From an uncultured Prevotellaceae bacterium (lineage in GTDB: Bacteria > Bacteroidota > Bacteroidia > Bacteroidales > Bacteroidaceae): a stretch of 46,980 bases of DNA. This document shows positions 15,840 to 23,993 of the stretch, piece by piece. The DNA lies in NCBI GenBank assembly GCA_902769705.1, contig CACXPX010000023.1, positions 1-46,980 on the forward strand, written 5' to 3'. The notes beneath the pieces were generated by a model. The model had not been told where the DNA came from, did no database searches, and saw only the letters and a program-made list of their open reading frames with translations. Every line of letters starts with the position of its first letter. Positions within the stretch are counted from its first letter, which is position 1. Position numbers and translations under genes: made by a program.

Positions 15840-17357
15840 ATGAGAAAACTATTCCTGCTCCTTCTATTCATAGCCGCCCTTCCCCTCCATCTGTCAGCAG
15901 TAGGCACTCTCACCACGGAACGGGACGAGGTGGGAAGCTTCGGCAGCAAACCCTTCATCATTCCCGAAGTCACGTCGTGGACCGCCGCCGAGGGCCATCT
16001 GTTTCCGAGCCGTCGCATCGTCGTGAAGTCCAAACAACTGCGCGCCACCGCACAGCTCTTCGCCGATGACTGCCTGTCGCTTCTGGGGCTGAAGATGCAC
16101 GTCGTCTCTGGCAAGCCTCAGCGCGGCGACATCGTCCTCACCCTCGACACCCAGCTCTCCACCAACGACGAAGCCTACCAAATCAGCATCGCCGAGCAAG
16201 CCACCGTCGCCGCCCCGTCCACGCGTGGAGCCTTCTGGGCCACGCGCACGCTGCTGCAACTCTTGGCCGTCCAACGCTCCTTGCCGCGAGGCACCATCGT
16301 CGACACACCCCAATATCCTCTGCGCGGAATGCTCCTTGACGCCGGACGCAAATACATCCCCATGACCTATCTGCGACAGCTGGTCAAGCTCATGGGGCTC
16401 TTCAAGATGAACACTCTCCAACTCCACCTCAACGACAACAGCTGGCCCAAATACTTCGACAACGACTGGAACAAGACCTACGCCGCCTTCCGACTGCAGT
16501 GCGACACCTACCCCGGCCTCACCGCCACCGACGGCAGCTATACCAAGAACGAGTTCATCCAACTGCAACAGTTTGCCGAGGCCAACGGCGTCGAGATCAT
16601 CCCCGAGATCGACTCGCCCGCCCACTCCCTCGCCTTCACCCACTATCGTCCGTCGCTCGCGTCCAAAGACTATGGCATGGACCACTTCGACCTCTCCAAT
16701 CCCGACGTCTACACCTTCATGGACGCCCTCTTTGCCGAATACCTGTCGGGACCCGCCCCCGTCTTCCGTGGGCCGCGCGTCAACATCGGCACCGACGAAT
16801 ACTCCAACGCCAAGCAAGAGGTGGTGGAACAGTTCCGTGCCTACACCGACCACTATCTCGCCCTCGTCCAGAGCTATGGCAAGCAGCCCATGCTTTGGGG
16901 AGCGCTCACCCATGCCAAAGGACAGACACCTGTGCGCCACGAGGGAGTGCTCATGAACGCTTGGTACAACGGCTATGCCGAGCCCGACTCCATGCGACGC
17001 ATCGGCTACCAGCTCGTCTCCATCCCCGACGGCCTCGTCTACATCGTGCCCAAAGCGGGCTACTACCAAGACTTCCTCAACTGCCGTCGACTCTACGACA
17101 ACTGGACGCCCGCCGTCATCGGAAACGTACGCTTCACCGAGCAAGACCCGCAAATCCAAGGCGGCATGTTCGCCCTCTGGAACGACATGCCCTACCCCTC
17201 CATCACCATCCTCGACCTGCACCAACGCATCGTCCCCGCCCTGCAGACCATCGCTGTCAAGACGTGGACCGGCCAACTCGTCACCCTACCCTACGAACCC
17301 TTCGACCACTTCCGCCTCCAGCTCAACAGCCTACTGCCCATCACGGAGTACAGGTGA
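15840..17357 (+). CDS. Glycoside hydrolase family 20 beta-N-acetylhexosaminidase
   Basis: Encodes 505 residues with a signal peptide (MRKLFLLLLFIAALPLHLSA). It has a GH20b-like N-terminal domain (about 30-150) and a TIM-barrel catalytic domain with RGMLLDAGRKYIPM, LQLHLNDNSWP, VEIIPEIDSPAHS and the catalytic Asp-Glu pair in IGTDEY (Asp319, Glu320), where Glu acts as acid and Asp orients the substrate acetamido group. It removes terminal GlcNAc or GalNAc from glycans in the periplasm or at the surface. It is placed between menE and ndk, with no obvious pathway link. Host-glycan use is inferred from the GH89 and GH35 genes further on. Confidence 0.92.
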   Translation: MRKLFLLLLFIAALPLHLSAVGTLTTERDEVGSFGSKPFIIPEVTSWTAAEGHLFPSRRIVVKSKQLRATAQLFADDCLSLLGLKMHVVSGKPQRGDIVLTLDTQLSTNDEAYQISIAEQATVAAPSTRGAFWATRTLLQLLAVQRSLPRGTIVDTPQYPLRGMLLDAGRKYIPMTYLRQLVKLMGLFKMNTLQLHLNDNSWPKYFDNDWNKTYAAFRLQCDTYPGLTATDGSYTKNEFIQLQQFAEANGVEIIPEIDSPAHSLAFTHYRPSLASKDYGMDHFDLSNPDVYTFMDALFAEYLSGPAPVFRGPRVNIGTDEYSNAKQEVVEQFRAYTDHYLALVQSYGKQPMLWGALTHAKGQTPVRHEGVLMNAWYNGYAEPDSMRRIGYQLVSIPDGLVYIVPKAGYYQDFLNCRRLYDNWTPAVIGNVRFTEQDPQIQGGMFALWNDMPYPSITILDLHQRIVPALQTIAVKTWTGQLVTLPYEPFDHFRLQLNSLLPITEYR

Positions 17358-17399
17358 AAAGGTGAAAAGGTAAAAAGGTAAAGAGGTAAAAAAGTAAAA
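17352..17399. repeat. Six tandem 8-bp repeats between GH20 and ndk
   Basis: Units AGGTGAAA, AGGTGAAA, AGGTAAAA, AGGTAAAG, AGGTAAAA and AAGTAAAA run head to tail. The array starts inside the last codons of the GH20 gene (stop at 17355-17357) and ends about 47 bases before the ndk start. Confidence 0.85.
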
Positions 17400-17446
17400 G
17401 GGTTTTGAATCAACAGATTATTAATCATTATAAATCAATCAACAAC

Positions 17447-17908
17447 ATGGAAACAACCCTCGTTCTACTCAAACCCAGCTGCGTGCAACGGCAGCTCATC
17501 GGAGAAATCATCCAACGTTTCGAACGCCGCGGACTCCGCATCGCCGGCATCAAGATGATGCAACTCGACGAACCCATCCTGCGTGAGCACTATGCCCACC
17601 TCGCCGACCGTCCCTTCTTCCCCTCTCTCGCCGCCTCGATGATGGCATCGCCCATCGTGGCGCTCGCCGTCGCCGGCCTCGACGCCGTGCAGGTCGTGCG
17701 CACCATGACAGGCTCCACCAACGGACGCGAAGCAGCCCCCGGCACCATCCGTGGCGACTACTCTATGTCCAATCAGCAGAATATCGTGCACGCCAGCGAC
17801 TCCACATCCAACGCAGCCATCGAGCTCGCACGATTCTTCAAACCCGAAGAAATCTTCAGCTACGACACACCCACGCAGCCCTACGTCTACGGTGCTGGTG
17901 AAGTCTAA
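17447..17908 (+). CDS. ndk: Nucleoside-diphosphate kinase
   Basis: Transfers the gamma-phosphate between nucleoside triphosphates and diphosphates via a phosphohistidine, in the cytoplasm. The start METTLVLLKP (17447) gives 153 residues, as in the family; the in-frame extension upstream is not conserved-looking. The active-site histidine is His115 in NIVHASDS, and the substrate-binding MTGSTNGREAAPGTIRGDY is typical. It follows the GH20 gene by about 90 bases carrying an 8-bp tandem repeat and has a downstream terminator at 17932-17975. No separate promoter box was found, so it may be co-transcribed with GH20. Confidence 0.96.
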   Translation: METTLVLLKPSCVQRQLIGEIIQRFERRGLRIAGIKMMQLDEPILREHYAHLADRPFFPSLAASMMASPIVALAVAGLDAVQVVRTMTGSTNGREAAPGTIRGDYSMSNQQNIVHASDSTSNAAIELARFFKPEEIFSYDTPTQPYVYGAGEV

Positions 17909-17931
17909 ACACCCCAACGCCCTCCTATCCC

Positions 17932-17975
17932 GTCGCCCCGAAGCAATGCAACCGTTGCCGAGGGGCGGCATTTTT
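17932..17975 (+). terminator. Intrinsic terminator after ndk
   Basis: GTCGCCCC (17932-17939) pairs with GGGGCGGC (17962-17969), with an inner GCAA/TTGC pairing, followed by ATTTTTG. Confidence 0.75.
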
Positions 17976-18067
17976 GTTTATGGAAAACCTTGAAGACTGC
18001 GGGCATAGCCCTATAACCCTACAGCCCAAAATGTTCTTCCTAAAAAAGCAATTTCTTTTGCAAAAGA

Positions 18068-18099
18068 TTTGCTTCGTTCACATAAAAACGTTATTTTTG
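18068..18099 (+). promoter_or_regulatory. Promoter for the HHH barrel protein gene
   Basis: TTTG at 18068-18071 and TATTTTTG at 18092-18099 are spaced by 20 bases. The ATG at 18132 follows about 30 bases later. The box lies downstream of an in-frame TTG at 18069, which therefore cannot be the start. Confidence 0.75.
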
Positions 18100-18131
18100 C
18101 ATACATAAAGCCACCATCATCAAAAACACGA

Positions 18132-20198
18132 ATGAAAGCGCATGCCCTCTCTTTGCTTTTGCTCTGCACCGCCTTCCTCGCTATGCCCGCCAGCCTTGAC
18201 GCACAAACCGATGGCGATAGCGTGAAAACTGGTGCGATAGAGCAGTTCGTCGAGGCTACAATCGGCATCGACGAGGTGGAGAGTGCATCGTGGGAAGCCC
18301 TCTACGAAGACCTTGCCGCCCTCGCCGAGCAGAAGATTGACCTGAACTCGGCCACGCGTGAGGACTTGGCCGCCCTGCCTTTCCTCTCGGAACAGCAGGT
18401 GGAGGACATCTGCGAATACGTTTGGCGTTACGCCCCCTTGCGCAGCTTGATGGAGCTCGCCATGATTGAGTCGATGGATGCGCAGACGCGCAAGTTGCTG
18501 CTGCAGTTTGTATACATCGGCGATGCGGCCGAAGGACGCACACCCTCACTAAAAGAATTGCTGACGCGCAGCAAGAGCCAACTCACGCTGACGGGAGCCA
18601 TCCCCTTCTACGAGCGGCGGGGCGACAAAAACGGATACCTCGGCTACCCTTACCGCCACTCGCTGCGCTACACACTCACCGCAGGGCCACAACTCAAAGC
18701 TGGGTTCGTGGCTTCGCAAGACGCGGGAGAGCCCTTCTTCGCCAACCGCAACGGATGGGGGTACGACTACTTTACCGCCTATGTGGAGGCGGCAAAGATG
18801 GGACGCGTGAAGAGGGCGGTGGCTGGGCGCTATCGGCTGCGCATGGGGCAAGGCCTCATCATGGGTGGCGACATTTCCTTCGGCAAACTGATGACGCTTT
18901 CCCACTTGGGACGTACCGACACCCGTCTGCGCGGCCACTCCTCGCGCATGGATGCTGACTATCTGCATGGCGTGGGCGCTACCATCGCGCTCTCGCGCCA
19001 CGTGGACATGACGGTCTTCGCGTCGTATCGAAACATTGATGCCACACTCGACAGCACTGAACTAAGCAACGGGCAGACGGAGACTTTCATCAAGACGCTG
19101 CTGAAGACGGGCTACCACCGCACGCCCAGCGAGATGAACCGGAAAAACAATGCCACGGAAGCCATGGGAGGAGGCAGCATCACGTATAGAGGCAGAAGGC
19201 TGAGCGCATCGGTCAACGCCCTCTATGGCGGGTTCTCACATGCGCTGCGCCCCGACACGCAGGCTCTCTTCCGCCGATACCAGGCACGGGGGACGCACTT
19301 CTGGAATGCCAGCGTCGGCTACGGCTATCGCGGAAGGATGTGGGGACTGAGCGGTGAGACGGCGGTGAGCCCTGCATCGGGACCTGACGGGGACAACCTG
19401 GCTTTGGCGACACTCAACATGCTCACGCTGAAGACGCACCAAGACCTAACGTTGATGGCTTTGCAACGCTTCTACAGCTACCGCTATGTAGCCCTACACG
19501 CCCAATCGTTCAGCGAAGGAACTGCCATTCAAAACGAAAGCGGACTCTACTTCGGTGCGAAATGGAACGCCACGCGACAGCTGAGCCTCATGGCATACGC
19601 CGACTACGCTCATTTCCCATGGGCACGTTACCTCACCGACCACCCCTCGCATGCCTTCGACGGGCATTTCTCTGCCGTGTGGCAACAAGGCGGAGTGAAC
19701 TTAACGGCTCGTTATCGGCTCCACATACGCGAAAAAAACAACGAGGACAAAACTGCCCTCGTCAACATCACCGAGCACCGTGCCCGCCTGCAAATGGCTA
19801 TAGACGCTGCGCGCTGGAACCTGAAGTCACAACTGCACATCGTGAAAGCCTATGCGCCGCAAAGCTCGTTTGGAATTCTCGTCAGTCAAAACATTGCCTA
19901 TAAATGGAGGAATGCCACGCTCAATGCCGGACTAGCCTATTTCAATACCGACGACTACGACAGCCGACTCTATCTGCAAGAGCCCGACATGCGATACACG
20001 TTCGCGGCACCTATGCTCTACGGGCACGGCATCCGCCATACGCTCTTTGCCGACATCGCACTCTCCAAAGCATTGATGCTCAGGGCAAAACTCGCCACCA
20101 CCAACTATTTCGACCGCGACCACATCAGCAGCGGTTTGCAACAAATTGACCACTCGTCACAAACCGACCTACAACTACAACTGCATTGGCGGTTCTGA
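18132..20198 (+). CDS. Helix-hairpin-helix domain outer-membrane barrel protein
   Basis: Encodes 688 residues from the ATG at 18132, beginning with a signal peptide (MKAHALSLLLLCTAFLAMPA). A ComEA-like helix-hairpin-helix region follows (IDLNSATREDLAALPFLSEQ, about residues 72-125), then alternating hydrophobic and aromatic strands to the end, finishing LQLHWRF with a terminal Phe, as in outer-membrane beta-barrels. Bacteroidota genomes often carry such HHH-plus-barrel proteins; their function is not known to me. The HHH part is normally DNA-binding, so a role in DNA uptake is possible but unproven. It has its own promoter, and its 3' end overlaps menC by 24 bases in convergent orientation. 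Confidence 0.75.
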   Translation: MKAHALSLLLLCTAFLAMPASLDAQTDGDSVKTGAIEQFVEATIGIDEVESASWEALYEDLAALAEQKIDLNSATREDLAALPFLSEQQVEDICEYVWRYAPLRSLMELAMIESMDAQTRKLLLQFVYIGDAAEGRTPSLKELLTRSKSQLTLTGAIPFYERRGDKNGYLGYPYRHSLRYTLTAGPQLKAGFVASQDAGEPFFANRNGWGYDYFTAYVEAAKMGRVKRAVAGRYRLRMGQGLIMGGDISFGKLMTLSHLGRTDTRLRGHSSRMDADYLHGVGATIALSRHVDMTVFASYRNIDATLDSTELSNGQTETFIKTLLKTGYHRTPSEMNRKNNATEAMGGGSITYRGRRLSASVNALYGGFSHALRPDTQALFRRYQARGTHFWNASVGYGYRGRMWGLSGETAVSPASGPDGDNLALATLNMLTLKTHQDLTLMALQRFYSYRYVALHAQSFSEGTAIQNESGLYFGAKWNATRQLSLMAYADYAHFPWARYLTDHPSHAFDGHFSAVWQQGGVNLTARYRLHIREKNNEDKTALVNITEHRARLQMAIDAARWNLKSQLHIVKAYAPQSSFGILVSQNIAYKWRNATLNAGLAYFNTDDYDSRLYLQEPDMRYTFAAPMLYGHGIRHTLFADIALSKALMLRAKLATTNYFDRDHISSGLQQIDHSSQTDLQLQLHWRF

Positions 20199-21272
20199 CA
20201 TCCATAGTCGTTCGCCCCTCACTTGCAACCCCATTGGGATGTTATCAGTAAAGAGTTGGCCAGTGCCCAGTCCTTGCGGCATAGGGCTGTGAACAATACT
20301 CTCTCCTCTCTCCTCTCTCCTCTCTTCTCTATTATCATACACCTGCGCAGCAAAGAGGCTGATGGCACGCAAGCCGACATTGCTCTCAAGCGCCGAAGTC
20401 ATCCACGAGCCGATGCCACGCTCGCGCGCCAGACTAATCCACTCCATGCACCCGCGCATGCCACCATGCAACGACGGCTTCAGGATGATATACTGCGGAC
20501 GAATGGCATCGAGCAGACGAGCCTTCTCCTCCACATCGTTCACGCCAATGAGCTCCTCATCGAGGGCAATAGGCACCAGACGCGCATCGCAGAGCTCACG
20601 CAGCGCTGACCACTGGCGGACGGCGATGGGCTGCTCGATGGAGTGGATGTCATATTTCGCCAGCTCCTCCAAACGCTGCAACGCCACATCAGTGGTGAAT
20701 CCGCCGTTGGCATCGAGACGCAGTTCGACCTCGTCGCGGCTGAAACGCTCGCGCACGAAACGGATGAGCTGCAGCTCACGCGACCAGTCGATGGCTCCAA
20801 TCTTCAGCTTCACGCAATGGAAACCTGCATCAAGTTTCTCCACTACACGCGCATACATCTCTTCAAACGTACCCATCCACACCAGTCCGTTGATGGGGAT
20901 GCCCTCCTCGCCACGCGAGAACGGCGTAGCCCCGTCGAAGGGAGGAAGGCCGAGCATCTGGGCGTGGGCGGTCTCCAAGCCGAAAAGCATGGAGGGATAG
21001 GGGCGCAATGCCTCGTAGGGAATCTCTCCTGTCTCCACATATCGCTCGCACATCGCCCTGAGCGTGCGTTCGTACTCGTCGTCGGGCATGGCGTCGCACG
21101 ACAAATCGGGGAGCGGAGCACACTCGCCAACGCCATCCCCCAGCATTCCCCTTTGGGAGGTATCGCAGGTGAGACGCACGAACCAGCTCGTCCGCGTCAG
21201 ATAGACACCGCGCGACGTGCCGGCAGGACGGCGGAAATGGAAAACTCGCTTGGTCAGTTCGTAGTGAAGCAT
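20175..21272 (-). CDS. menC: o-Succinylbenzoate synthase MenC
   Basis: Dehydrates SHCHC to o-succinylbenzoate in menaquinone synthesis. Enolase-superfamily residues are visible: catalytic lysines in VKLKIG (Lys155/Lys157), metal ligands Asp187 (LRLDANG), Glu213 (SIEQP) and Asp238 (ALDEE), and Lys265 (ILKP). The length is 365 residues. A low-complexity insert of about 16 residues (NREERREERGES, about 313-328) lies just before the conserved MPQGLGTGQLF segment and is encoded by a heptanucleotide tandem repeat at 20301-20328. Without it the family sequence would continue directly. The gene follows menB after 178 bases of mostly repeat DNA, and its 3' end overlaps the convergent barrel gene. Confidence 0.93.
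   Translation of the reverse strand: MLHYELTKRVFHFRRPAGTSRGVYLTRTSWFVRLTCDTSQRGMLGDGVGECAPLPDLSCDAMPDDEYERTLRAMCERYVETGEIPYEALRPYPSMLFGLETAHAQMLGLPPFDGATPFSRGEEGIPINGLVWMGTFEEMYARVVEKLDAGFHCVKLKIGAIDWSRELQLIRFVRERFSRDEVELRLDANGGFTTDVALQRLEELAKYDIHSIEQPIAVRQWSALRELCDARLVPIALDEELIGVNDVEEKARLLDAIRPQYIILKPSLHGGMRGCMEWISLARERGIGSWMTSALESNVGLRAISLFAAQVYDNREERREERGESIVHSPMPQGLGTGQLFTDNIPMGLQVRGERLWMSEPPMQL
20301..20328. repeat. Heptanucleotide repeat inside menC
   Basis: CTCTCCT is repeated three times exactly (20301-20321) and once with a change (CTCTTCT, 20322-20328). On the coding strand this is a purine run translating to Glu/Arg-rich sequence. Gain or loss of a single unit would shift the menC frame near its 3' end. 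Confidence 0.9.
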
Positions 21273-21309
21273 TGGGAAGATTAAAATATTAAGAAATTAA
21301 ATAATTAAA

Positions 21310-21372
21310 GGGGCAAGGAGTAAGGGGCAAGGGGCAAGGGGCAAGGGGCAAGAGGTTAGAGGTTAGAGGATA
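21310..21372. repeat. Nine tandem heptamers between menB and menC
   Basis: Nine consecutive 7-base units: GGGGCAA, GGAGTAA, four GGGGCAA, two GAGGTTA and GAGGATA. They fill part of the 178-base gap upstream of the menC start. No promoter box or other feature was found in this gap. Confidence 0.92.
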
Positions 21373-21450
21373 GTCTTGGATGATTGGGGTATCCGTCTGC
21401 GAAGGGTAATCTCTTGCCCCTTATTTTCTGGCCTTTACCTCTATCTCCCT

Positions 21451-22275
21451 TTATGGAAACTTAGGGTATTTGTCGAAGTCGGGCTTGCGCTTCTCCAAGA
21501 ACGCGCGGCCTCCCTCCTGTGCCTCGTCCAAGCAATAGTAGAGCATCGTGGCATCGCCCGCCAACTCCTGTATGCCAGCCTGGCCGTCGAGCTCGGCATT
21601 GAGGCCTGCCTTGATCATGCGCAGCGCGAGCGGCGAGCGTTCCATCATCGTCTCTGCCCACTCCACGCACTCGTCTTCGAGTCGTTCGAGCGGCACTACC
21701 TTGTTCACCAAACCCATCTGCAGAGCCTCCTCGGCACTGTACTGACGACAGAGGAACCATATCTCGCGCGCCTTCTTCTGACCGACAATCCGTGCAAGGT
21801 AGCTCGACCCAAAGCCGGCATCGAACGAACCCACCTTCGGTCCTGTCTGCCCAAAGATTGCATTCTCGGAACAAATGGAGAGGTCGCAGACAACATGCAG
21901 CACATGACCGCCACCGATGGCATAGCCGTTGACCATCGCGATGACAGGCTTGGGCAGACGGCGTATCTGCATCTGCACATCGAGCACGCTGAGGCGCGGC
22001 ACACCCTGTCCGTCGACATAGCCGCCACGACCTTTCACATGCATGTCGCCACCGGCGCAGAAAGCCTTGTCGCCAGCACCTGTGAGCAGTACGACACGGA
22101 TGTCCAAGCAGTCGCGGCAATAGTTGAAAGCCTGCGACATCTCCCACGTCGTGAGCGGGGTGAACGCATTGCGATAGCGCTCGCGGTTGATGGTGATCTT
22201 CGCAATGTGATGCCACTCTTCAAAAAGGATCTCCTTGAAGTCGAATCCTTCAATCTTTTTCCAGTTTCTTTCCAT
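21451..22275 (-). CDS. menB: 1,4-Dihydroxy-2-naphthoyl-CoA synthase MenB
   Basis: Cyclises o-succinylbenzoyl-CoA to DHNA-CoA. Crotonase-fold motifs match MenB closely: [15 protein letters not shown] (oxyanion hole and the MenB-specific loop), [20 protein letters not shown], and [20 protein letters not shown]. The C-terminal end [14 protein letters not shown] is typical. The start is set at MERNWKK (22275), giving 274 residues; the earlier ATG at 22290 lies inside a heptamer repeat. It follows menD by 25 bases, and that gap is made wholly of the repeat, so the genes are probably co-transcribed. Confidence 0.97.
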   Translation of the reverse strand: MERNWKKIEGFDFKEILFEEWHHIAKITINRERYRNAFTPLTTWEMSQAFNYCRDCLDIRVVLLTGAGDKAFCAGGDMHVKGRGGYVDGQGVPRLSVLDVQMQIRRLPKPVIAMVNGYAIGGGHVLHVVCDLSICSENAIFGQTGPKVGSFDAGFGSSYLARIVGQKKAREIWFLCRQYSAEEALQMGLVNKVVPLERLEDECVEWAETMMERSPLALRMIKAGLNAELDGQAGIQELAGDATMLYYCLDEAQEGGRAFLEKRKPDFDKYPKFP

Positions 22276-22303
22276 ATTGTCAATTATCAATTGTCAATTA
22301 TCA
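22276..22303. repeat. Tandem heptamers between menD and menB
   Basis: ATTGTCA, ATTATCA, ATTGTCA and ATTATCA (a 14-base unit twice) directly precede the menB start codon and include the menD stop codon. Confidence 0.9.
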
Positions 22304-23974
22304 ATCTTGGGCGAAGCCCGCAAAGTATTCTTTCAGCACGCGCATATCCTCGGCCGAGTCGGTGAACACCTCCAAGAGCAGCGGACGCTCCACATCCACC
22401 ATGCCGTTCACCAGCCAGTCGACGCCTTCTCTCATTTCCTTCATGTCGTGGGCGGCGCAATAGTGGACGCCATAGCTCTGGCAGATGCCTGCAGCCGTGG
22501 CATGGTGTTTCGCCATCACGAAACGCTCGCGCGCCGCACTGCCCTCCAAGCCCTTGAACTTCTCGAAGATGCCACCGCCACCGTTGTTGAGCAAGAGGAT
22601 GCGGAGGTTGTCGCGCAAATCGTCTTGCCACAGCGCATTTGAATCGTAGAAGAAGCTCAGGTCGCCGAGGACGCAGAACACGTTTTCGGTGGTGGAGAGC
22701 GAGAAGCCGGCAGCGGTGGAGAGCGAACCCTCGATGCCGTTCACGCCGCGGTTGCACCAAACGTAATGCTGCGCATAGATGTTGCCCAGTCGGACGGACA
22801 TGCTGTTGGCATAATGCGTGATGCACCGGCTGTCGAGCTGGCTTTCCAACTCATTCACGGCAGCCATCTGCGAATAGTCGGGAGAGAAAGCCTCCACTTG
22901 CTCATCGACCTCTGCCAGCATCTCGTCCCAAAGGTCGAAATAGGCGGAGGTGGCAGATGTACGCCGCCCCATCTTCCCGATGGCTTCCCCGATATCGGCA
23001 AGCACGTCGGCGGGATGACCTTCGACGACGCCCGCGAGCCGCATGAACGTGTCGCGCACGCTGCCGTCTTCGCTTACCGCCCACACGGGCACATCATCGG
23101 GCAAACGGCGGAGGAACGCCTTCAGGCGCTTGCTCACCAGCACGCCGCCCAAGTAAAGCACAAAGTCGGGTGTCAAGCCGGCAGGCAAATTCTCCCTGGA
23201 CAGCAACTCATCGAAATGACAAGCACCACACCCGATGCTCAATGCCTCGTTCAGCACGACGGCGAAGCCCGAGATGAAACGGAAGTCGTCGGCCATCAGT
23301 TTCCCTTCAGCCACTTGCCCCACAACGATGAGAGGCCTTTTCGCATGAAGGATACCGCTCACGCAATCGTCCATCTGCCGCTTGTCGTTCCGCGAGTGCG
23401 CCATCGCAATCGTGCGCTCCTCAGGCAATGACTTCTCGGTGAAACCATACAACGGTTCCGACAGCGGAACATTGATGTGCACCGGACCGCCACCATGAGC
23501 CCGAGCCGCCAGCAACGCCTCATTCACCAACCGGTTGCACCACCACCGCTGCTCCGAGTCAAGAGGTTCGGGCAGCGTGACAGCCTTGCGGACAAAGCGC
23601 CCGAGGGCATCGGTCTGAGGAAGCGTCTGCCCGTCGAGTTGGTCAATCCATTGCGGAGGGCGGTCGGCTGATATCACCACCAACGGCACATGCTGATAGA
23701 AAGCCTCGGCAACGGCAGGGGCAAGGTTGAGCAGCGCCGTCCCACTGGTGACGCAGACGGCAACAGGTTCGCCCAGACTTTGTGCCATTCCCAGCGCATA
23801 GAAACCTGCCGAGCGCTCATCAGTAACGGGATAGCACTCGATATCAGGGCACTCGTTGAGATTGTGCACAATCGGCGCATTACGACTTCCCGGACAGCAC
23901 ACCGAATTCTGCACGCCGTGAGCCACGAGCAATGCCGTCAGTGTGTTCACATTATTTTTATTACTATAAGCCAT
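22301..23974 (-). CDS. menD: 2-Succinyl-5-enolpyruvyl-6-hydroxy-3-cyclohexene-1-carboxylate synthase MenD
   Basis: Thiamin-diphosphate enzyme joining isochorismate and 2-oxoglutarate, the first committed step of menaquinone synthesis. The length of 557 residues is normal. The N-terminal Pyr domain has CCPGSRNAPIV, the catalytic-Glu region VTDERSAGFYALG, and VCVTSGTALLNLAPAVAEA. The C-terminal PP domain has the ThDP/Mg motif region VLGDLSFFYDSNAL ending in LLLNNGGGGIF. The gene lies 19 bases after menF and 25 bases before menB on the same strand, in the usual menF-menD-menB-menC order. Confidence 0.96.
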   Translation of the reverse strand: MAYSNKNNVNTLTALLVAHGVQNSVCCPGSRNAPIVHNLNECPDIECYPVTDERSAGFYALGMAQSLGEPVAVCVTSGTALLNLAPAVAEAFYQHVPLVVISADRPPQWIDQLDGQTLPQTDALGRFVRKAVTLPEPLDSEQRWWCNRLVNEALLAARAHGGGPVHINVPLSEPLYGFTEKSLPEERTIAMAHSRNDKRQMDDCVSGILHAKRPLIVVGQVAEGKLMADDFRFISGFAVVLNEALSIGCGACHFDELLSRENLPAGLTPDFVLYLGGVLVSKRLKAFLRRLPDDVPVWAVSEDGSVRDTFMRLAGVVEGHPADVLADIGEAIGKMGRRTSATSAYFDLWDEMLAEVDEQVEAFSPDYSQMAAVNELESQLDSRCITHYANSMSVRLGNIYAQHYVWCNRGVNGIEGSLSTAAGFSLSTTENVFCVLGDLSFFYDSNALWQDDLRDNLRILLLNNGGGGIFEKFKGLEGSAARERFVMAKHHATAAGICQSYGVHYCAAHDMKEMREGVDWLVNGMVDVERPLLLEVFTDSAEDMRVLKEYFAGFAQD

Positions 23975-23993
23975 TCAATGATTAAATTGTAAA

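Noticed and set aside
15734-16114. N-terminal extension of the menE frame
   Set aside because: It overlaps the promoter and 5' part of the divergent GH20 gene and does not look like MenE; the promoter box at 15741-15748 lies inside it.
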